A DNA stretch of 64,000 nt from Calothrix sp. PCC 7716 (GCF_019977735.1 NZ_AP025018.1:3534001-3598000), one strand, 5' to 3'; positions 25,334 to 35,527 are shown, numbered from the stretch's first letter. Numbers and translations are program-made. Notes: generated by a model from the letters alone, not told the origin.

Positions 25334-26281
25334 TTACAGTTGTTTTAACGCTAACAAACAGGCGCCATAAGCAGGCTCATACCGTGGCAAAATCACTCTT
25401 AAATTACCAAACTCAGCATTAATAGACGCAATAAACTTCTCCCGGATATTAGACTTTCCCTTCCAAACACTACCCACAGTAACAATTTCAAAATCATCCC
25501 CTACTAATTCTGTAACCACCACTTTTGTTGCCTTTACCAACTCCCTCACACCCTCATCAATAATTCTCTTTGCAACTTCATCTCCATTTACAGCAGCATT
25601 ATCAACGACAGGCGCCAAACTAGCAATTTCCCTTACACCCCACCCACGACGATAAACAACTTCAATTAACTCCTCAATACTCTCTAACCCAAGTTTATTT
25701 TTAAAATCTTCAACCAAACTAGTTGAGAGTTCGCGTCCATCATACGCGCGCATCGCAGCTTTCATTCCAGCAACAGCAATATAATAGGCGCCACCTTCAT
25801 CACCTAAAATATAACCCCATCCACCAACACGCTTAGTTTGTCCTTGCTCGTTACGTCCAAATACAATAGTACCAGTACCAGCAGCAACAACAATACCAAC
25901 ATCATTAGCAATACCACCAACTAATGCAGTTAAAGCATCATGGCAAATAATTATATTATTAGGTGATATCCACTCAATCGGTAAATTAGGACTTTGTTGT
26001 AAACCTCTAACTATAGCTTGTATAACTTCGATATCCTTAGAACGTCCGGCGCCTGCTAATCCTAAACATATTGCTTTAACTTCGATTTTTCCTGGGATTT
26101 TTCCTGTTTGTTCAATTGCAGCTTTAATTGCTGATTCTATAGATATTAAAGCAGCATTGGCGCCGATACTTTGGTAATTTGAGGCGCCGACTTCACCACG
26201 TCCTAATATTTGTTTTTGAGAATTCATCAAAAGACAAACAGTTTTGGTTCCACCACCATCAATTCCTAAAACATTGTACAT
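25334..26281 (-). CDS. BadF/BadG/BcrA/BcrD-type ATPase, N-acetylglucosamine-kinase-like
   Basis: This 315-residue ASKHA-fold sugar kinase has a phosphate-1 motif GIDGGGTKTVCLLM at the N-terminus, IICHDALTALVGG, a phosphate-2 motif AAGTGTIVFG and an adenosine motif VTVGSVWKG. RVGGWGYILGDEGGAYYIA is typical of eukaryotic-type GlcNAc kinases. It likely phosphorylates a recycled amino sugar such as GlcNAc from cell wall turnover. It is monocistronic with convergent and divergent neighbours. Confidence 0.85.
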   Translation of the reverse strand: MYNVLGIDGGGTKTVCLLMNSQKQILGRGEVGASNYQSIGANAALISIESAIKAAIEQTGKIPGKIEVKAICLGLAGAGRSKDIEVIQAIVRGLQQSPNLPIEWISPNNIIICHDALTALVGGIANDVGIVVAAGTGTIVFGRNEQGQTKRVGGWGYILGDEGGAYYIAVAGMKAAMRAYDGRELSTSLVEDFKNKLGLESIEELIEVVYRRGWGVREIASLAPVVDNAAVNGDEVAKRIIDEGVRELVKATKVVVTELVGDDFEIVTVGSVWKGKSNIREKFIASINAEFGNLRVILPRYEPAYGACLLALKQL

Positions 26282-26689
26282 AAGTTAATTTGTAAATAAT
26301 TTATAGGATGTATTTCTACTTTACGTCATTTAATTCCTGTATTTAGATTCACTTTTATTTCTCACAAACCCTGTAAAGTATTCCCACCAATAAAAAGGTT
26401 GAGTGGATAATGGTAACTTGGTAGTTATCTTGCATCCAGCAAAACTAATTGATGGATGCACAACTTTATCTAAATGGTAAATGTTCGCAAGCCACAAGAG
26501 TTAGTACAGCGTATTTCTTGCTCACTAAATCTACTATTGTTTTTACGACTGCCAAATCACCTTTATTTTTTGTATGATGCTTCAATTTTTTTTTAAACCA
26601 AACTTCTTATGTTGGTAAATTTATCATAAGTATGGTACAATATTACTAGACTAAGAAAGCTTCCCAAAGACTTTAAAATGGCTTTAAAA
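26282..26689. other. Intergenic region, 408 bases, nothing identified
   Basis: AT-rich with no convincing open frame or palindrome of known type. It presumably holds the kinase promoter and the 3' flank of the tRNA. Confidence 0.5.
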
Positions 26690-26763
26690 CGAGCGTGGCA
26701 GGACTCGAACCTGCGGCAGATTGCTTAGAAGGCAATTACTCTATCCACCTGAGTTACACGCCC
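26690..26763 (-). tRNA. tRNA-Arg (anticodon TCT)
   Basis: On the minus strand the acceptor stem GGGCGTG pairs with CACGCTC. The D arm contains AACTCAGGTGGATAGAGT, the anticodon stem ATTGC/GCAAT encloses the loop CTTCTAA, and the T arm has GGTTCGAGTCC. The anticodon TCT reads AGA/AGG arginine codons. The discriminator is G; CCA is not encoded. Confidence 0.93.
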
Positions 26764-27054
26764 AGTCTACGTTACAAGTATTTTATATCAATTTAAAAAA
26801 AAAAGCAATAGTTTTTTGTAAATTTTAGTAAAGACTAAAATCTAGGTGTAAGATATATTGTTACTCATATAATCACAGAATAGCATTGATGAGGCGCCGG
26901 ATGGATAGTTAAGTTGAATAAAAGTAAAAATATGCTAACTTGTATCCAGTATATTGATATACAAGATACAAAGTAAACACAATTGACTTTCAGAGTCAGT
27001 GTGCTGTTTATAAAAAATAACAATGCCCCTGTCAGGAGTAGTGAAGCGTTTGTC

Positions 27055-27714
27055 ATGTTCATTTTAAAGCGGCAGGATGTTGAAATATCAACCATTCAGC
27101 ACCCAAAGCGGGACCAGCAGGTGCCCATTCTTTATTATCAGGGGCAAACTTTTCGGTTGATAAGTGTATTTCGAGCAAATCAAGAAGAAGAAGCCAAGGC
27201 ATTATGGCGTGAGTTGACGGATAATCGAGGTAAAGCTTGTATTCTTCTCGAAGAACCAGACCGTTATAGCGTTTGGGGAAAAGTACGTCTTGAGCAATTA
27301 GGTACAGAAACTGAAGATTCAGTAAAGACAACGACTTTGCTTGTAGCTAGTATTTTATTACTACAATCGATACATATTGATATAGAAGAACTTTTAGGCG
27401 CCCGACAAGCCGCATTATTTGAAAAAGATATGGCAGAAGTGTGTAGACAAAAGCAATATCCCCAAGCATCTTTACCTGAATCATTTAAATATTTGTTAAA
27501 CGTCAACCCATTACAGGCATCTCAATTGCCAACCTGGCAGGAAAATCATATAGTCACGTTTTTAACTGAACTGCATAGGTTGGGTAAAGTTTATTTTGGA
27601 AACACAAACTTTGCTCATCCTGTTGTCGATAAATTACAAGAGATGTCAGAAAGTGACCGTTCGTTTTTTATAAGTTGGCTCAATCAATCGCCTGTGAACA
27701 AAATTTGGCATTAG
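27055..27714 (+). CDS. Conserved cyanobacterial hypothetical protein
   Basis: I start at ATG 27055 (MFILKRQDVEIS), giving 219 residues; the 24 upstream codons are not conserved-looking. The N-terminal part (VPILYYQGQTFRLISVFRA, KALWRELTDNRGKACILLEE) forms a small beta-rich domain; the C-terminus is helical. I recognise it as a family restricted to cyanobacteria, which I believe is catalogued as Npun_F0813-like, though this is from memory. No catalytic motif is evident. Confidence 0.75.
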   Translation: MFILKRQDVEISTIQHPKRDQQVPILYYQGQTFRLISVFRANQEEEAKALWRELTDNRGKACILLEEPDRYSVWGKVRLEQLGTETEDSVKTTTLLVASILLLQSIHIDIEELLGARQAALFEKDMAEVCRQKQYPQASLPESFKYLLNVNPLQASQLPTWQENHIVTFLTELHRLGKVYFGNTNFAHPVVDKLQEMSESDRSFFISWLNQSPVNKIWH

Positions 27715-27845
27715 TGTTTAGTAGTTTTACTTAGGCTTAAGTTTGGGTAAAGCGAGTATATTGTGGGTTTAAGCGGTTTGAACAGCAAGCAGCGAATCAA
27801 ACTGAGTTAAAAAAACTACAACACGTATAGCACAAATAAATTAGT

Positions 27846-28724
27846 ATGAGTAACACTTATAAGAATTCGTATCCATCTACGCTGTTTTCAACCCAGAATA
27901 TCGTATTAGCTAGTCTAGGTTGGGGTGTGCTGACACTTTTGTACTTTCTGTTATTTAGCGCTGAGGTTCCTTCTAGTGACGGGAGTTTAAAGCGGGCGGA
28001 TTGGTACATAATTGGTACAAATATTTTTGAAGCAGTGGCTTATCTTGGTGCAGGTGTTCTATGCTTAAGAAATTGGCGCAGCCAAGCTTTGGTGAGCAAC
28101 CGCAATGTTTGGCTGTTGATGGGCATAGGTATGCTTTCTTTCTTTTTAGGAGGAGTATTCTTTGGCTACACAGAAATTGTTTTAAAGCAAGACCCATTCC
28201 CTTCAATTGGCGATGTGTTTTTCGTGATTACCTATATAGTTGTGGGGGGAGCAATGATTTTAGCAGTGGCTTCGAGACGAATTAAACTAGAGTCTTGGCA
28301 GTGGATTATCATAGCGATGATTGCTATATGTGGTAGTGCGCTTGCATGGTTAATATCGAATCAACCAGCGGGTGTAGAGAAAGACAAGGTTGAAGAGTGG
28401 GCAGTTCAAATTGCTCCACTATTAAACTGGTTTTATGTGATTAGTGACGTGTTGTTATTAATCATTGCTACAGCTTTACTGCTAGCATTTTGGGGTGGGC
28501 GTGTTTCTTTATCTTGGCGAATGATTGCAGCCGCAGCATTTTCGCTATATATCGCAGATATGTGGCAAAAATACGCTACTACGTGGATACAAAATTATCA
28601 AAGTGGAGGGATACTAGAAGTGTTCTATGTATGGAGTGGAGTGTTATTTGGTATGGGTGCTGTCTTAGAATATGACGCATCTCTCAATCGTTCGCGCCGC
28701 GAACGTTCAAAAAAACGAGCCTAG
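27846..28724 (+). CDS. Eight-helix integral membrane protein, unknown function
   Basis: This 292-residue protein has about eight hydrophobic segments, starting with IVLASLGWGVLTLLYFLLF and ending GILEVFYVWSGVLFGMGAVL. A basic tail (LNRSRRERSKKRA) is probably cytoplasmic. It has no recognised transporter or enzyme motif. The TTG-start HTH gene begins two bases after its stop, so the two are cotranscribed and may work together. Confidence 0.75.
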   Translation: MSNTYKNSYPSTLFSTQNIVLASLGWGVLTLLYFLLFSAEVPSSDGSLKRADWYIIGTNIFEAVAYLGAGVLCLRNWRSQALVSNRNVWLLMGIGMLSFFLGGVFFGYTEIVLKQDPFPSIGDVFFVITYIVVGGAMILAVASRRIKLESWQWIIIAMIAICGSALAWLISNQPAGVEKDKVEEWAVQIAPLLNWFYVISDVLLLIIATALLLAFWGGRVSLSWRMIAAAAFSLYIADMWQKYATTWIQNYQSGGILEVFYVWSGVLFGMGAVLEYDASLNRSRRERSKKRA

Positions 28725-28726
28725 AT

Positions 28727-29773
28727 TTGGTATCTACCGTGAGAAAACTAACAGAGTCAGACAAACAAGAGATACTTAAGTGCTATCGCGAGAGTGCTGA
28801 AACAACTTCAACCTTGGCGGAGAAGTACGACGTTAGCAACTCAACAATTAGTCGTTTGCTAAAAAGTACTTTGCCCGAAGATGAGTATGAGTACCTTGTT
28901 TCGCTTAAGCGAGCAGCGCGTACACCAGAAGGAAGAGCTACGGTAAGTTACGAAAATATCCCAGAGTTTAACTCACAACTTGTAATTCCCGAACCTGTTG
29001 TAGAAGTTGAAAAACCAGCAACTCCTCGCAAAACGAAACTGCCTCCTGTAGCACTAAAAGAACCACAACCAGAGGCTCCGATGCCAACAGAAGCAATTGA
29101 AGGTGAAGTTGGGGTTCGCAGGGTACGTAAAAAACGCTCTTCCGCAGAACTTGAGGCGCCTATAAATGTTCGACCTGTTGCAAAACAGTTAGAACTGCTA
29201 GAAACAAAATCATCCAATGTGCCTTCTTATCAAAATTCTCAATATCAGGAGGATATTCCAGAGGATATACGTGCTGATACAACAGCAATGCAGTTAGAAG
29301 CAACGCAAAACACTTTTGCTGAGATGTTTGGCGAGGAACTACTCGATGACCAAGGGGACGACTTAGATGATTTGGACGACCTAGATGATGAAGACGATGA
29401 CGACGATGAAGAATGGGAGGCGCCTCGACCATTAGTAACTCGACGTGGTGATAGCTTAGTTAGAGTTTTACCTCTATCAGCAGCTAGTTTACCTAGAACC
29501 TGTTATCTCGTCATTGACCGCGCCGCAGAACTAATCACCCGTCCATTGCGTGATTTTGGTGACTTAGGGCAAATACCCAATCCCGAAACGCAGCAACGTA
29601 CCTTACCCATATTCGATAATCATAGAGTCGCAAAACGGTTTTCGACCAAACGCGACCGCGTGATTAAAGTTCCCGACAGCCGGATGTTGCACAAAGCCCG
29701 CTATCAATTGCAAGCTAAGGGCATAACCCGCTTGTTAATCGACGGTCAGGTTTATTCATTATCCTCTGTGTAG
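28727..29773 (+). CDS. HTH protein with acidic linker, cyanobacterial conserved
   Basis: The start is TTG (28727), two bases after the membrane-protein stop; GTG at 28739 is the alternative. The N-terminus (ILKCYRESAETTSTLAEKYD then VSNSTISRLLKST) is a homeodomain-like/resolvase-type HTH as in transposase N-termini. The centre is Pro-rich and then strongly acidic (DDLDDLDDLDDEDDDDDEEWE). The C-terminal ~110 residues (YLVIDRAAELITRPLRDFGD ... KARYQLQAKGITRLLIDGQV) are conserved. Probably a DNA-binding regulator; a terminator hairpin follows at 29850. Confidence 0.7.
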   Translation: MVSTVRKLTESDKQEILKCYRESAETTSTLAEKYDVSNSTISRLLKSTLPEDEYEYLVSLKRAARTPEGRATVSYENIPEFNSQLVIPEPVVEVEKPATPRKTKLPPVALKEPQPEAPMPTEAIEGEVGVRRVRKKRSSAELEAPINVRPVAKQLELLETKSSNVPSYQNSQYQEDIPEDIRADTTAMQLEATQNTFAEMFGEELLDDQGDDLDDLDDLDDEDDDDDEEWEAPRPLVTRRGDSLVRVLPLSAASLPRTCYLVIDRAAELITRPLRDFGDLGQIPNPETQQRTLPIFDNHRVAKRFSTKRDRVIKVPDSRMLHKARYQLQAKGITRLLIDGQVYSLSSV

Positions 29774-29849
29774 TTATATAATCATTAGTCAGTAGTCACC
29801 TTAAAGATGGACTATGAACAATGAACTACATTATTAAGCAGGGCGCCTT

Positions 29850-29882
29850 GAGGGTTAACAGCTAGTTAGCCCTCATTGTTTG
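29850..29882 (+). terminator. Rho-independent terminator after the HTH gene
   Basis: GAGGGTTAAC (29850-29859) pairs with GTTAGCCCTC (29865-29874) with one G-U pair, followed by ATTGTTTGTTT. Confidence 0.65.
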
Positions 29883-29912
29883 TTTAATTACATCACTATA
29901 AATTTAGTACAT

Positions 29913-30230
29913 ATGGAATACTGCATAGTAATGGTGACAGCTAGTTCGCAGCAAGAAGCAGAAACCATAGCCAAAAACCTTGTAGAATCCAAACTTGCCG
30001 CCTGCGTTAACATATTTCCTATTCAATCAATTTATACATGGCAAGATAAAGTTCATAACGAGCCTGAATTTCAATTGTTTATCAAAACCGACAGGCGCCT
30101 ATTTGACAGCATAGAAACTAAAATCCGTGAACTGCACTCCTACGAAGTTCCCGAAATTATCGTCCTTCCCATTCTCACAGGTTCACAGCCTTATCTCAAC
30201 TGGATTTCCGAAAATACCAAAAACCCGTAG
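29913..30230 (+). CDS. cutA: Divalent cation tolerance protein CutA
   Basis: This 105-residue protein from ATG 29913 (MEYCIVMVTASSQQEA) shows the CutA1 trimer fold: KLAACVNIFPIQSIYTWQDK, FIKTDRRLFDSIETKIRELH and YEVPEIIVLPI. CutA binds copper in vitro, and its role in metal tolerance is debated. The stop codon is the TAG of a GTAGCACGGGCGTCTCGCC repeat, so the gene ends exactly at the repeat border. Confidence 0.92.
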   Translation: MEYCIVMVTASSQQEAETIAKNLVESKLAACVNIFPIQSIYTWQDKVHNEPEFQLFIKTDRRLFDSIETKIRELHSYEVPEIIVLPILTGSQPYLNWISENTKNP

Positions 30231-30303
30231 CACGGGCGTCTCGCCTGTGCAGCCACATTATTATTTTATACCACAGAGGCACAGAGAACACAGAGAGGAA
30301 TTT

Positions 30304-30346
30304 TCCTAGAGGATATATTTTTATGTGATTTATCCTCTAGGAAATT
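30304..30346. repeat. CCTAGAGGATA inverted repeat
   Basis: TTCCTAGAGGATA and its complement TATCCTCTAGGAA flank an AT-rich loop. The same hairpin is the core of the triple tandem repeat at 53040-53249. Confidence 0.75.
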
Positions 30347-30367
30347 GCCATGCTTACAGTGGAATGT

Positions 30368-31312
30368 TTATTTATTATCTAATGCTTTAATAAATCGATT
30401 TACTAAATCAATAATGTCATCTTTACGCGCGATTTGGTCTATCCAATCTGCAGGTATGTTTTCCACACCGTAATAAATGCCTGCCAACCCACCTGTTACT
30501 GCTGCTGTCGTGTCAGTGTCACCTCCCAAATTTACAGCTTTTAGTACTGCTGACTCATAATCAGAACTATTTAAAAGACACCACAATGAAGCTTCAAGCG
30601 TATCAATTACATATCCATCTGAACTAATTTCCTCTAATGGTAGTTTATCAATGGCGCCACTAAAGACTCTCTGAAAATGCTGCATCTCTGTACTATATTC
30701 AGGAGCGCTATAAATACCCTGAACTTTCTCTAAACCTTGTTGGTAAGCTTGATAAGGTTCGGCGCCTTCTAGTAAAGCAACTGCAATACTAATATAGATA
30801 CCACAGGCTATTTGTGACCTTGGATGAGCATGGGTGATACATGACACTTGATGTACCCGTCTGATTAATTCAGAAAATTCTAACTCTCTATGTAAATAAG
30901 CCATAGGCAAAATACGCATGAGCGAACCATTACCATTACTGTTCTCAGTTTTACCTCCTGCGTCTACGGGTGAGGCGCCTTGTTTCCAATTGACAATTGC
31001 CAAAAAAGTTGTGTTTCCAACGTCAAACACTTCCCCTCTGGCAGTCCAATAACTTTCTTGGTACCACTGCCAAAACGACTTTGCTATCGCATCGAGTGAA
31101 AACCCATTACATAAACTTTCTACCAAGCAAAAAGTCAGGGAACTATCATCCGACCAAGTACCGGGTGGTTGATCCCATGTCCCATAACCCTGCATTGCTG
31201 TTACTGGTGTGTTGGTTCTTTCAACGCGACTTGTAAATTCTACAGGTACTCCTAAAGCATCACCAACACAAACACCCATTAAACCAGATAAAACTTTATT
31301 TGCACTTAGCAT
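30368..31312 (-). CDS. ADP-ribosylglycohydrolase family protein
   Basis: This 314-residue DraG/ARH-type enzyme removes ADP-ribose from proteins or nucleic acids using two Mg ions. Key motifs are GVCVGDALGVPVEF, GTWSDDSSLTFCLVESL (the Asp-Asp metal site), NGNGSLMRILPMAY and the C-terminal GGDTDTTAAVTGGLAGIYYG. All metal-ligand aspartates are present, so it should be active. The target is unknown; no ADP-ribosyltransferase is nearby. Confidence 0.88.
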   Translation of the reverse strand: MLSANKVLSGLMGVCVGDALGVPVEFTSRVERTNTPVTAMQGYGTWDQPPGTWSDDSSLTFCLVESLCNGFSLDAIAKSFWQWYQESYWTARGEVFDVGNTTFLAIVNWKQGASPVDAGGKTENSNGNGSLMRILPMAYLHRELEFSELIRRVHQVSCITHAHPRSQIACGIYISIAVALLEGAEPYQAYQQGLEKVQGIYSAPEYSTEMQHFQRVFSGAIDKLPLEEISSDGYVIDTLEASLWCLLNSSDYESAVLKAVNLGGDTDTTAAVTGGLAGIYYGVENIPADWIDQIARKDDIIDLVNRFIKALDNK

Positions 31313-31575
31313 TTTCGCTCATAAGATATTGCGTATCATTTATAACTTATTTGTTCCCGAAAATGTGACAGAAAAAAAAGTGTCATCTTAAACATCTTAT
31401 TATCCTGTGTTTTCGTTAAAAGGCTGTAAAAATAATGTTTTTTACATATTACCTGCTGAAATCACTGTTTATAAATAACAACTTTGACCATAGAAAAGCA
31501 GAAAAACAACTGGAACCTTTTAGTATTTTTTTCGACCTTAAATATAAAGCGATACTTACAAATTAGGTTAAAAAT

Positions 31576-32109
31576 ATGAAAGGTGTGATGAAGTCTTTTG
31601 TGACAATTTCTGCATTGTCTGCTTTAGCAATTGCTCCAATTTTTATGTCTGCTGGTTCCGCTAGTGCGGTGCCTAAAAAAGGTACTGATGCAAGCTACGT
31701 AGGTGTTGGTATTTCTGCTGGTGTCACCAATGGTGGTCAAAATGGAGACGCTGCAACTTTTGGTGGTAATGTTCATGGTCGTCTTAACTTGGGTGGACCT
31801 GTATCAGCACGCACTCAAATCAACTTCAGTGACGAAACAAGCGCAATTATTCCCCACCTGACTGTAGACGTACCTGTCGCAAAAGGTACTAACGTCTATG
31901 TTGGTGCTGGTTATCAATTTGTTGAAGAAGACGGCAAACCAACTCCTAGTGGAAACAAAGACGGTGTTGCTGTTGTAGCTGGTGTTGAATCAGAAGTAGC
32001 TAAAAATTTCCTTATCTATAGCAACGCGACTGTTGGTGTCAACGCTTATCAGAATAGCTCGGCTTCTGGTGTTAGCCTTAGCGGTGGTGTTGGTTATCGC
32101 TTTAGATAG
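31576..32109 (+). CDS. Small secreted beta-barrel-like outer membrane protein
   Basis: This 177-residue protein has a clear signal peptide (SFVTISALSALAIAPIFMSA, cut near ASA-V). The mature part is built of alternating strands rich in Gly, Val and Asn: YVGVGISAGVTNGGQNGD, NVHGRLNLGGPVSART, NVYVGAGYQFVEE, and finishing VSLSGGVGYRFR with a terminal aromatic strand. This fits a small eight-strand outer membrane barrel. Function unknown. Confidence 0.72.
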   Translation: MKGVMKSFVTISALSALAIAPIFMSAGSASAVPKKGTDASYVGVGISAGVTNGGQNGDAATFGGNVHGRLNLGGPVSARTQINFSDETSAIIPHLTVDVPVAKGTNVYVGAGYQFVEEDGKPTPSGNKDGVAVVAGVESEVAKNFLIYSNATVGVNAYQNSSASGVSLSGGVGYRFR

Positions 32110-32129
32110 AAATTTGCCCTTCTCCATTC

Positions 32130-32191
32130 GCTAATAGTTAATACTTTATCAATATAGAATGGTATTTGCTGCCCACTTATTAACTATTAGC
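32130..32191. repeat. Perfect 14-bp inverted repeat
   Basis: GCTAATAGTTAATA (32130-32143) and TATTAACTATTAGC (32178-32191) flank a 34-base centre just after the beta-barrel gene. It may act as a terminator or mRNA-stabilising structure. Confidence 0.65.
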
Positions 32192-32233
32192 AACGAGTTA
32201 TTGACTATTTATAAATAATTAATAAGTATTATT

Positions 32234-32278
32234 GCCGGGTTTGTTCTAGTGTTACATCACTAGTCAAGTCGGCTTTTT
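32234..32278 (+). terminator. Probable terminator upstream of sir
   Basis: GCCGGGT...CTAGTGTTACATCACTAG...TCGGC followed by TTTTT forms a nested stem. It lies between the barrel gene and the sulfite reductase gene. Confidence 0.5.
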
Positions 32279-32410
32279 GACGTGGTAGAATATAAATAAT
32301 TCAACTTAATCTCGACCGGATTACCGTACATCCGTAGCCGAATGGGTGCTGAATCTTACCATGTTTCGGCGTGTAGCGGTGAGTTAATAAGAACACTTTA
32401 TTTTACAGAA

Positions 32411-34216
32411 ATGGTACAATCTGCTCCTCCTCCTGCCGTTGAAACCCGCAAACCTTCTAAAGTCGAAGGACTCAAAGAACGTAGTAATTTTTTACGTGAA
32501 CCAGTTGCGACTGAGTTACTTCAAGACACGAATCACTTTAGCGAAGACGCTGTACAAATTCTGAAATTTCATGGTTCGTACCAGCAAGATAATCGTGATA
32601 ACCGTGCCAAAGGTCAAGAGAAAGATTATCAAATGATGTTGCGGACACGCAACCCAGGTGGTTTTGTGCCACCAGAGTTATATTTGACTTTAGATAAACT
32701 GGCTGACGAATATGGTAATCATACAATACGTGCTACCACTCGCCAAGGGTTTCAGTTACATGGGATTTTAAAGAAAAATCTCAAGCCTTCGATTGCTGCT
32801 ATAGTTCAAAGCATGGGTTCAACGTTAGGTGCCTGTGGAGACGTGAACCGTAACGTCATGGCACCACCAGCACCTTTCAAAAATAGACCCGAATATCAAT
32901 ATGCTTGGGAGTATGCCGAAAATATAGCCCAGCTACTAACACCACAAACAGGAGCTTACTACGAAATTTGGTTGGATGGCGAAAAAGCTATTAGCGCTGA
33001 AGAAAACCCAGAAGTCGTAGCAGCACGTCAAAAGAATGGTACGGGTACAATTGTTCATGACAACCCAGAACCAATCTATGGTACACACTACATGCCACGT
33101 AAATTTAAAGTGAGCGTAACAGTACCAGGAGATAATTCAATTGATTTATATAGTCAAGATTTGACGTTGGTAGTCATTACCAACAAAAAAGGTGAGTTGA
33201 AAGGGTTTGATGTATTTGCTGGTGGGGGTTTAGGAAGAACTCATAATAAAGAAGAAACCTTTGCACGCACTGCTGACCCTATATGTTACGTCAAGAAAGA
33301 AGACGTTTACAACTTGGTAAAAGCAATTGTTGCCACACAACGCGATTATGGTGATAGAACCGACAGGCGCCATGCTCGATTAAAGTATTTAATACACGAT
33401 TGGGGTGTAGACAAGTTCCGCACGAAAGTCGAAGAATACTTTGGTAAACCCGTTGAACCTTTTAAGAAACTCATCAAATTTAGATATCATGACTTTCTTG
33501 GCTGGCACGAACAAGGAGATGGTAAATTATTCTTAGGTGTTTCCATCGACAATGGACGTGTAAAAGACGAAGGTGACTTTAAGCTCAAAACAGCATTGCG
33601 CGAAATCGTTGAGAAGTATAACTTACCAATACACCTAACACCGCATCAAAACGCCCTGTTATGTAACATTACGCCAGAAAACAAAGAAGATATTGAAGCA
33701 ATTCTGAATCGTAATGGCGTAGTCACTGACTTAGATAAAATTGACTCGTTAGAAAGATTATCTATGGCATGTCCTGCTTTGCCCACATGTGGTTTAGCAG
33801 TTACCGAGTCCGAACGCGCGATACCTTCATTTTTACAACGTATAAGAGCATTACTTGATAAAGTCGGGTTGCCAAACGAACATTTTGTAACCAGAATGAC
33901 TGGGTGTCCGAATGGTTGTGCGCGTCCTTATATGGCTGAATTAGGTTTTGTGGGTAGTGCGCCATTATCCTACCAAGTTTGGTTGGGAGGATGTCGAAAT
34001 CAAACTCGGTTGGCACAAGCTTATACTGAAAAAATGCACGTTGACGACTTAGAGACTTTTCTTGAACCAATTTTTGTGTTCTTCAAAAAGTCGCGTAAGA
34101 AGAGTGAAACATTTGGAGATTTTTGTGCGCGCGTTGGTTTCGATGCTATTCGTACCTTTAGCGAAAACTATCAACCTGGAGTTGAAGTTAGCGTAAAAAC
34201 CAAAACTAAAAAGTAA
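32411..34216 (+). CDS. sir: Ferredoxin-sulfite reductase
   Basis: This siroheme and 4Fe-4S enzyme reduces sulfite to sulfide with electrons from ferredoxin, in the assimilatory sulfur pathway. I choose ATG 32411 ([20 protein letters not shown]), giving 601 residues; the open frame begins at 32342. Duplicated nitrite/sulfite reductase repeats are visible ([70 protein letters not shown]). The cluster and siroheme cysteines are [11 protein letters not shown] and [11 protein letters not shown]. The length and motif favour sulfite over nitrite reductase. The stop abuts the stop of the opposing GNAT gene. Confidence 0.92.
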   Translation: MVQSAPPPAVETRKPSKVEGLKERSNFLREPVATELLQDTNHFSEDAVQILKFHGSYQQDNRDNRAKGQEKDYQMMLRTRNPGGFVPPELYLTLDKLADEYGNHTIRATTRQGFQLHGILKKNLKPSIAAIVQSMGSTLGACGDVNRNVMAPPAPFKNRPEYQYAWEYAENIAQLLTPQTGAYYEIWLDGEKAISAEENPEVVAARQKNGTGTIVHDNPEPIYGTHYMPRKFKVSVTVPGDNSIDLYSQDLTLVVITNKKGELKGFDVFAGGGLGRTHNKEETFARTADPICYVKKEDVYNLVKAIVATQRDYGDRTDRRHARLKYLIHDWGVDKFRTKVEEYFGKPVEPFKKLIKFRYHDFLGWHEQGDGKLFLGVSIDNGRVKDEGDFKLKTALREIVEKYNLPIHLTPHQNALLCNITPENKEDIEAILNRNGVVTDLDKIDSLERLSMACPALPTCGLAVTESERAIPSFLQRIRALLDKVGLPNEHFVTRMTGCPNGCARPYMAELGFVGSAPLSYQVWLGGCRNQTRLAQAYTEKMHVDDLETFLEPIFVFFKKSRKKSETFGDFCARVGFDAIRTFSENYQPGVEVSVKTKTKK

Positions 34217-34795
34217 TCATGTGGTACGGTGGGCAATGCCCACCATACTAAATTCCTGACTATTGTAAAATTCTTTAATACTGGTAGGTGGTTGAGGGTT
34301 AGGCGCCACTGGTTGTAGCATAAGTCCTAACCAAATAACATCATGCCATTCGCCACATTTATATCCAGCATTTTTATAAATACCAGCGTATTCAAAGCCT
34401 AACGATTCATGAAGGCGCATACTTGGTATATTCGGTTGTGTAACCAGAGCATAAGCATTGTAATAACCTTGAAGTTTTAATATTTCAAATAAAGCTGTAT
34501 ATAAGCTTTTTCCAATTCCCATACGTCGCGCGCTTTCATGAATATAGACGCTGACATTTACTGACCATTGGTAAGCTGCGCGTTCATGATGCGGCGCCGC
34601 ATAAGCATAGCCTAAAACTTTACCATTGGAATCATACACTAACCAAGGATACTGCTGTTGAAGTTTGGTTATTCGAGAAAGCATTTGTTCAATAGTTGGC
34701 GCCTCAGTTTCAAATGTGATGGGTGATGTTAAGCAAAACGGAGCGTATATGGCTTGAATTGAGGCAGCGTCATCAACAGTTGCAAGACGAATCAT
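34217..34795 (-). CDS. GNAT N-acetyltransferase, phosphinothricin acetyltransferase-like
   Basis: This 192-residue protein starts MIRLATVDDAASIQAIYAPF and has SPITFETEAPT, WSVNVSVYIHESARRMGIGK (acetyl-CoA loop R-R-M-G-I-G-K), YNAYALVTQPNIPSMRLHES and LGFEYAGIYKNAGYKCGEWH, as in the Pat/Bar family that acetylates phosphinothricin-like or methionine-sulfoximine-like amines. The last ten residues (SMVGIAHRTT) come from a GGTGGGCAATGCCCACC palindromic repeat. Substrate not proven. Confidence 0.85.
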   Translation of the reverse strand: MIRLATVDDAASIQAIYAPFCLTSPITFETEAPTIEQMLSRITKLQQQYPWLVYDSNGKVLGYAYAAPHHERAAYQWSVNVSVYIHESARRMGIGKSLYTALFEILKLQGYYNAYALVTQPNIPSMRLHESLGFEYAGIYKNAGYKCGEWHDVIWLGLMLQPVAPNPQPPTSIKEFYNSQEFSMVGIAHRTT

Positions 34796-34867
34796 AAAAA
34801 ATTAAATAATCAAGATTAAGTATCATGCCACAGGTAGGCGCCTGCGAAGTTTACCATTAACCCCAGA

Positions 34868-35005
34868 TAAATTAGTTTAAAATCCCCCCAACCCCCCGAA
34901 ATCGCGGGGGGCTAAGAATAACTTCTTTTTTCCCCTCTTTTTTAAAAGGTTAAAAAAGCTTCTTGTCCCCCCCTTATCAAGGGGGGTTAGGGGGGATTAA
35001 AACAC
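34868..35005. repeat. Large G/C-run inverted repeat
   Basis: AATCCCCCCAACCCCCC and its complement GGGGGGTTAGGGGGGATT bracket inner hairpins (CGCGGGGGGC; TTTTTTAAAAGG). This type of C-run/G-run element is widespread between cyanobacterial genes. It lies in the 273-base gap between the GNAT gene and the aspartyl-protease gene. Confidence 0.7.
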
Positions 35006-35068
35006 TAAAGTTCTTTTTCCGGTGTCTGCTGAACTATTATAGTAGTAAATGCTTAAAGGTCGGATATT

Positions 35069-35527
35069 ATGAGTAAGCTATCGATACCATATTTTCCAGA
35101 CAGACAAAAGGGTCAAGTTATAATAACCTTAAACGTAACCAATCAAATAGATAAAATATTAGCCGAGCGTGGTTTTATTCCCCCTGAAGAAGTCCGTTCC
35201 GTTACTTTAACAAATGTTTTAGTCGATACAGGTGCAACATTATTATGTTTACCATCATCTGTGATTACTCAATTAGGTTTAGTTCAACTAGGAGAAGCAA
35301 GCATTCAAACCACTGCTGGGTTACAACAAGGACGAATATTTCAAAATGCTGAATTATCTATTGAAGGGCGCCAAAGTACTTTTGACTGTTTAGAGCTAAC
35401 AGAAGTACCATACGCTTTACTAGGTGTGCTACCAATGCAACGTTTAGGACTTGAGCCAGATTTAACAAACCATAAGTTGCGATTATTACCTATGAATTCT
35501 GAGCAAAGTTACCTTACAGTTTTATAA
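35069..35527 (+). CDS. Retropepsin-like aspartic protease domain protein
   Basis: This 152-residue protein has the aspartic protease active-site phrase VLVDTGATLLCLPSSVI (D-T-G-A) and the second-half hydrophobic-hydrophobic-Gly pattern ALLGVLPMQRLGLEPD, as in clan AA single-domain proteases that must dimerise. The C-terminus (NHKLRLLPMNS) is standard for the family in cyanobacteria. No membrane segment. Native substrate unknown. Confidence 0.82.
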   Translation: MSKLSIPYFPDRQKGQVIITLNVTNQIDKILAERGFIPPEEVRSVTLTNVLVDTGATLLCLPSSVITQLGLVQLGEASIQTTAGLQQGRIFQNAELSIEGRQSTFDCLELTEVPYALLGVLPMQRLGLEPDLTNHKLRLLPMNSEQSYLTVL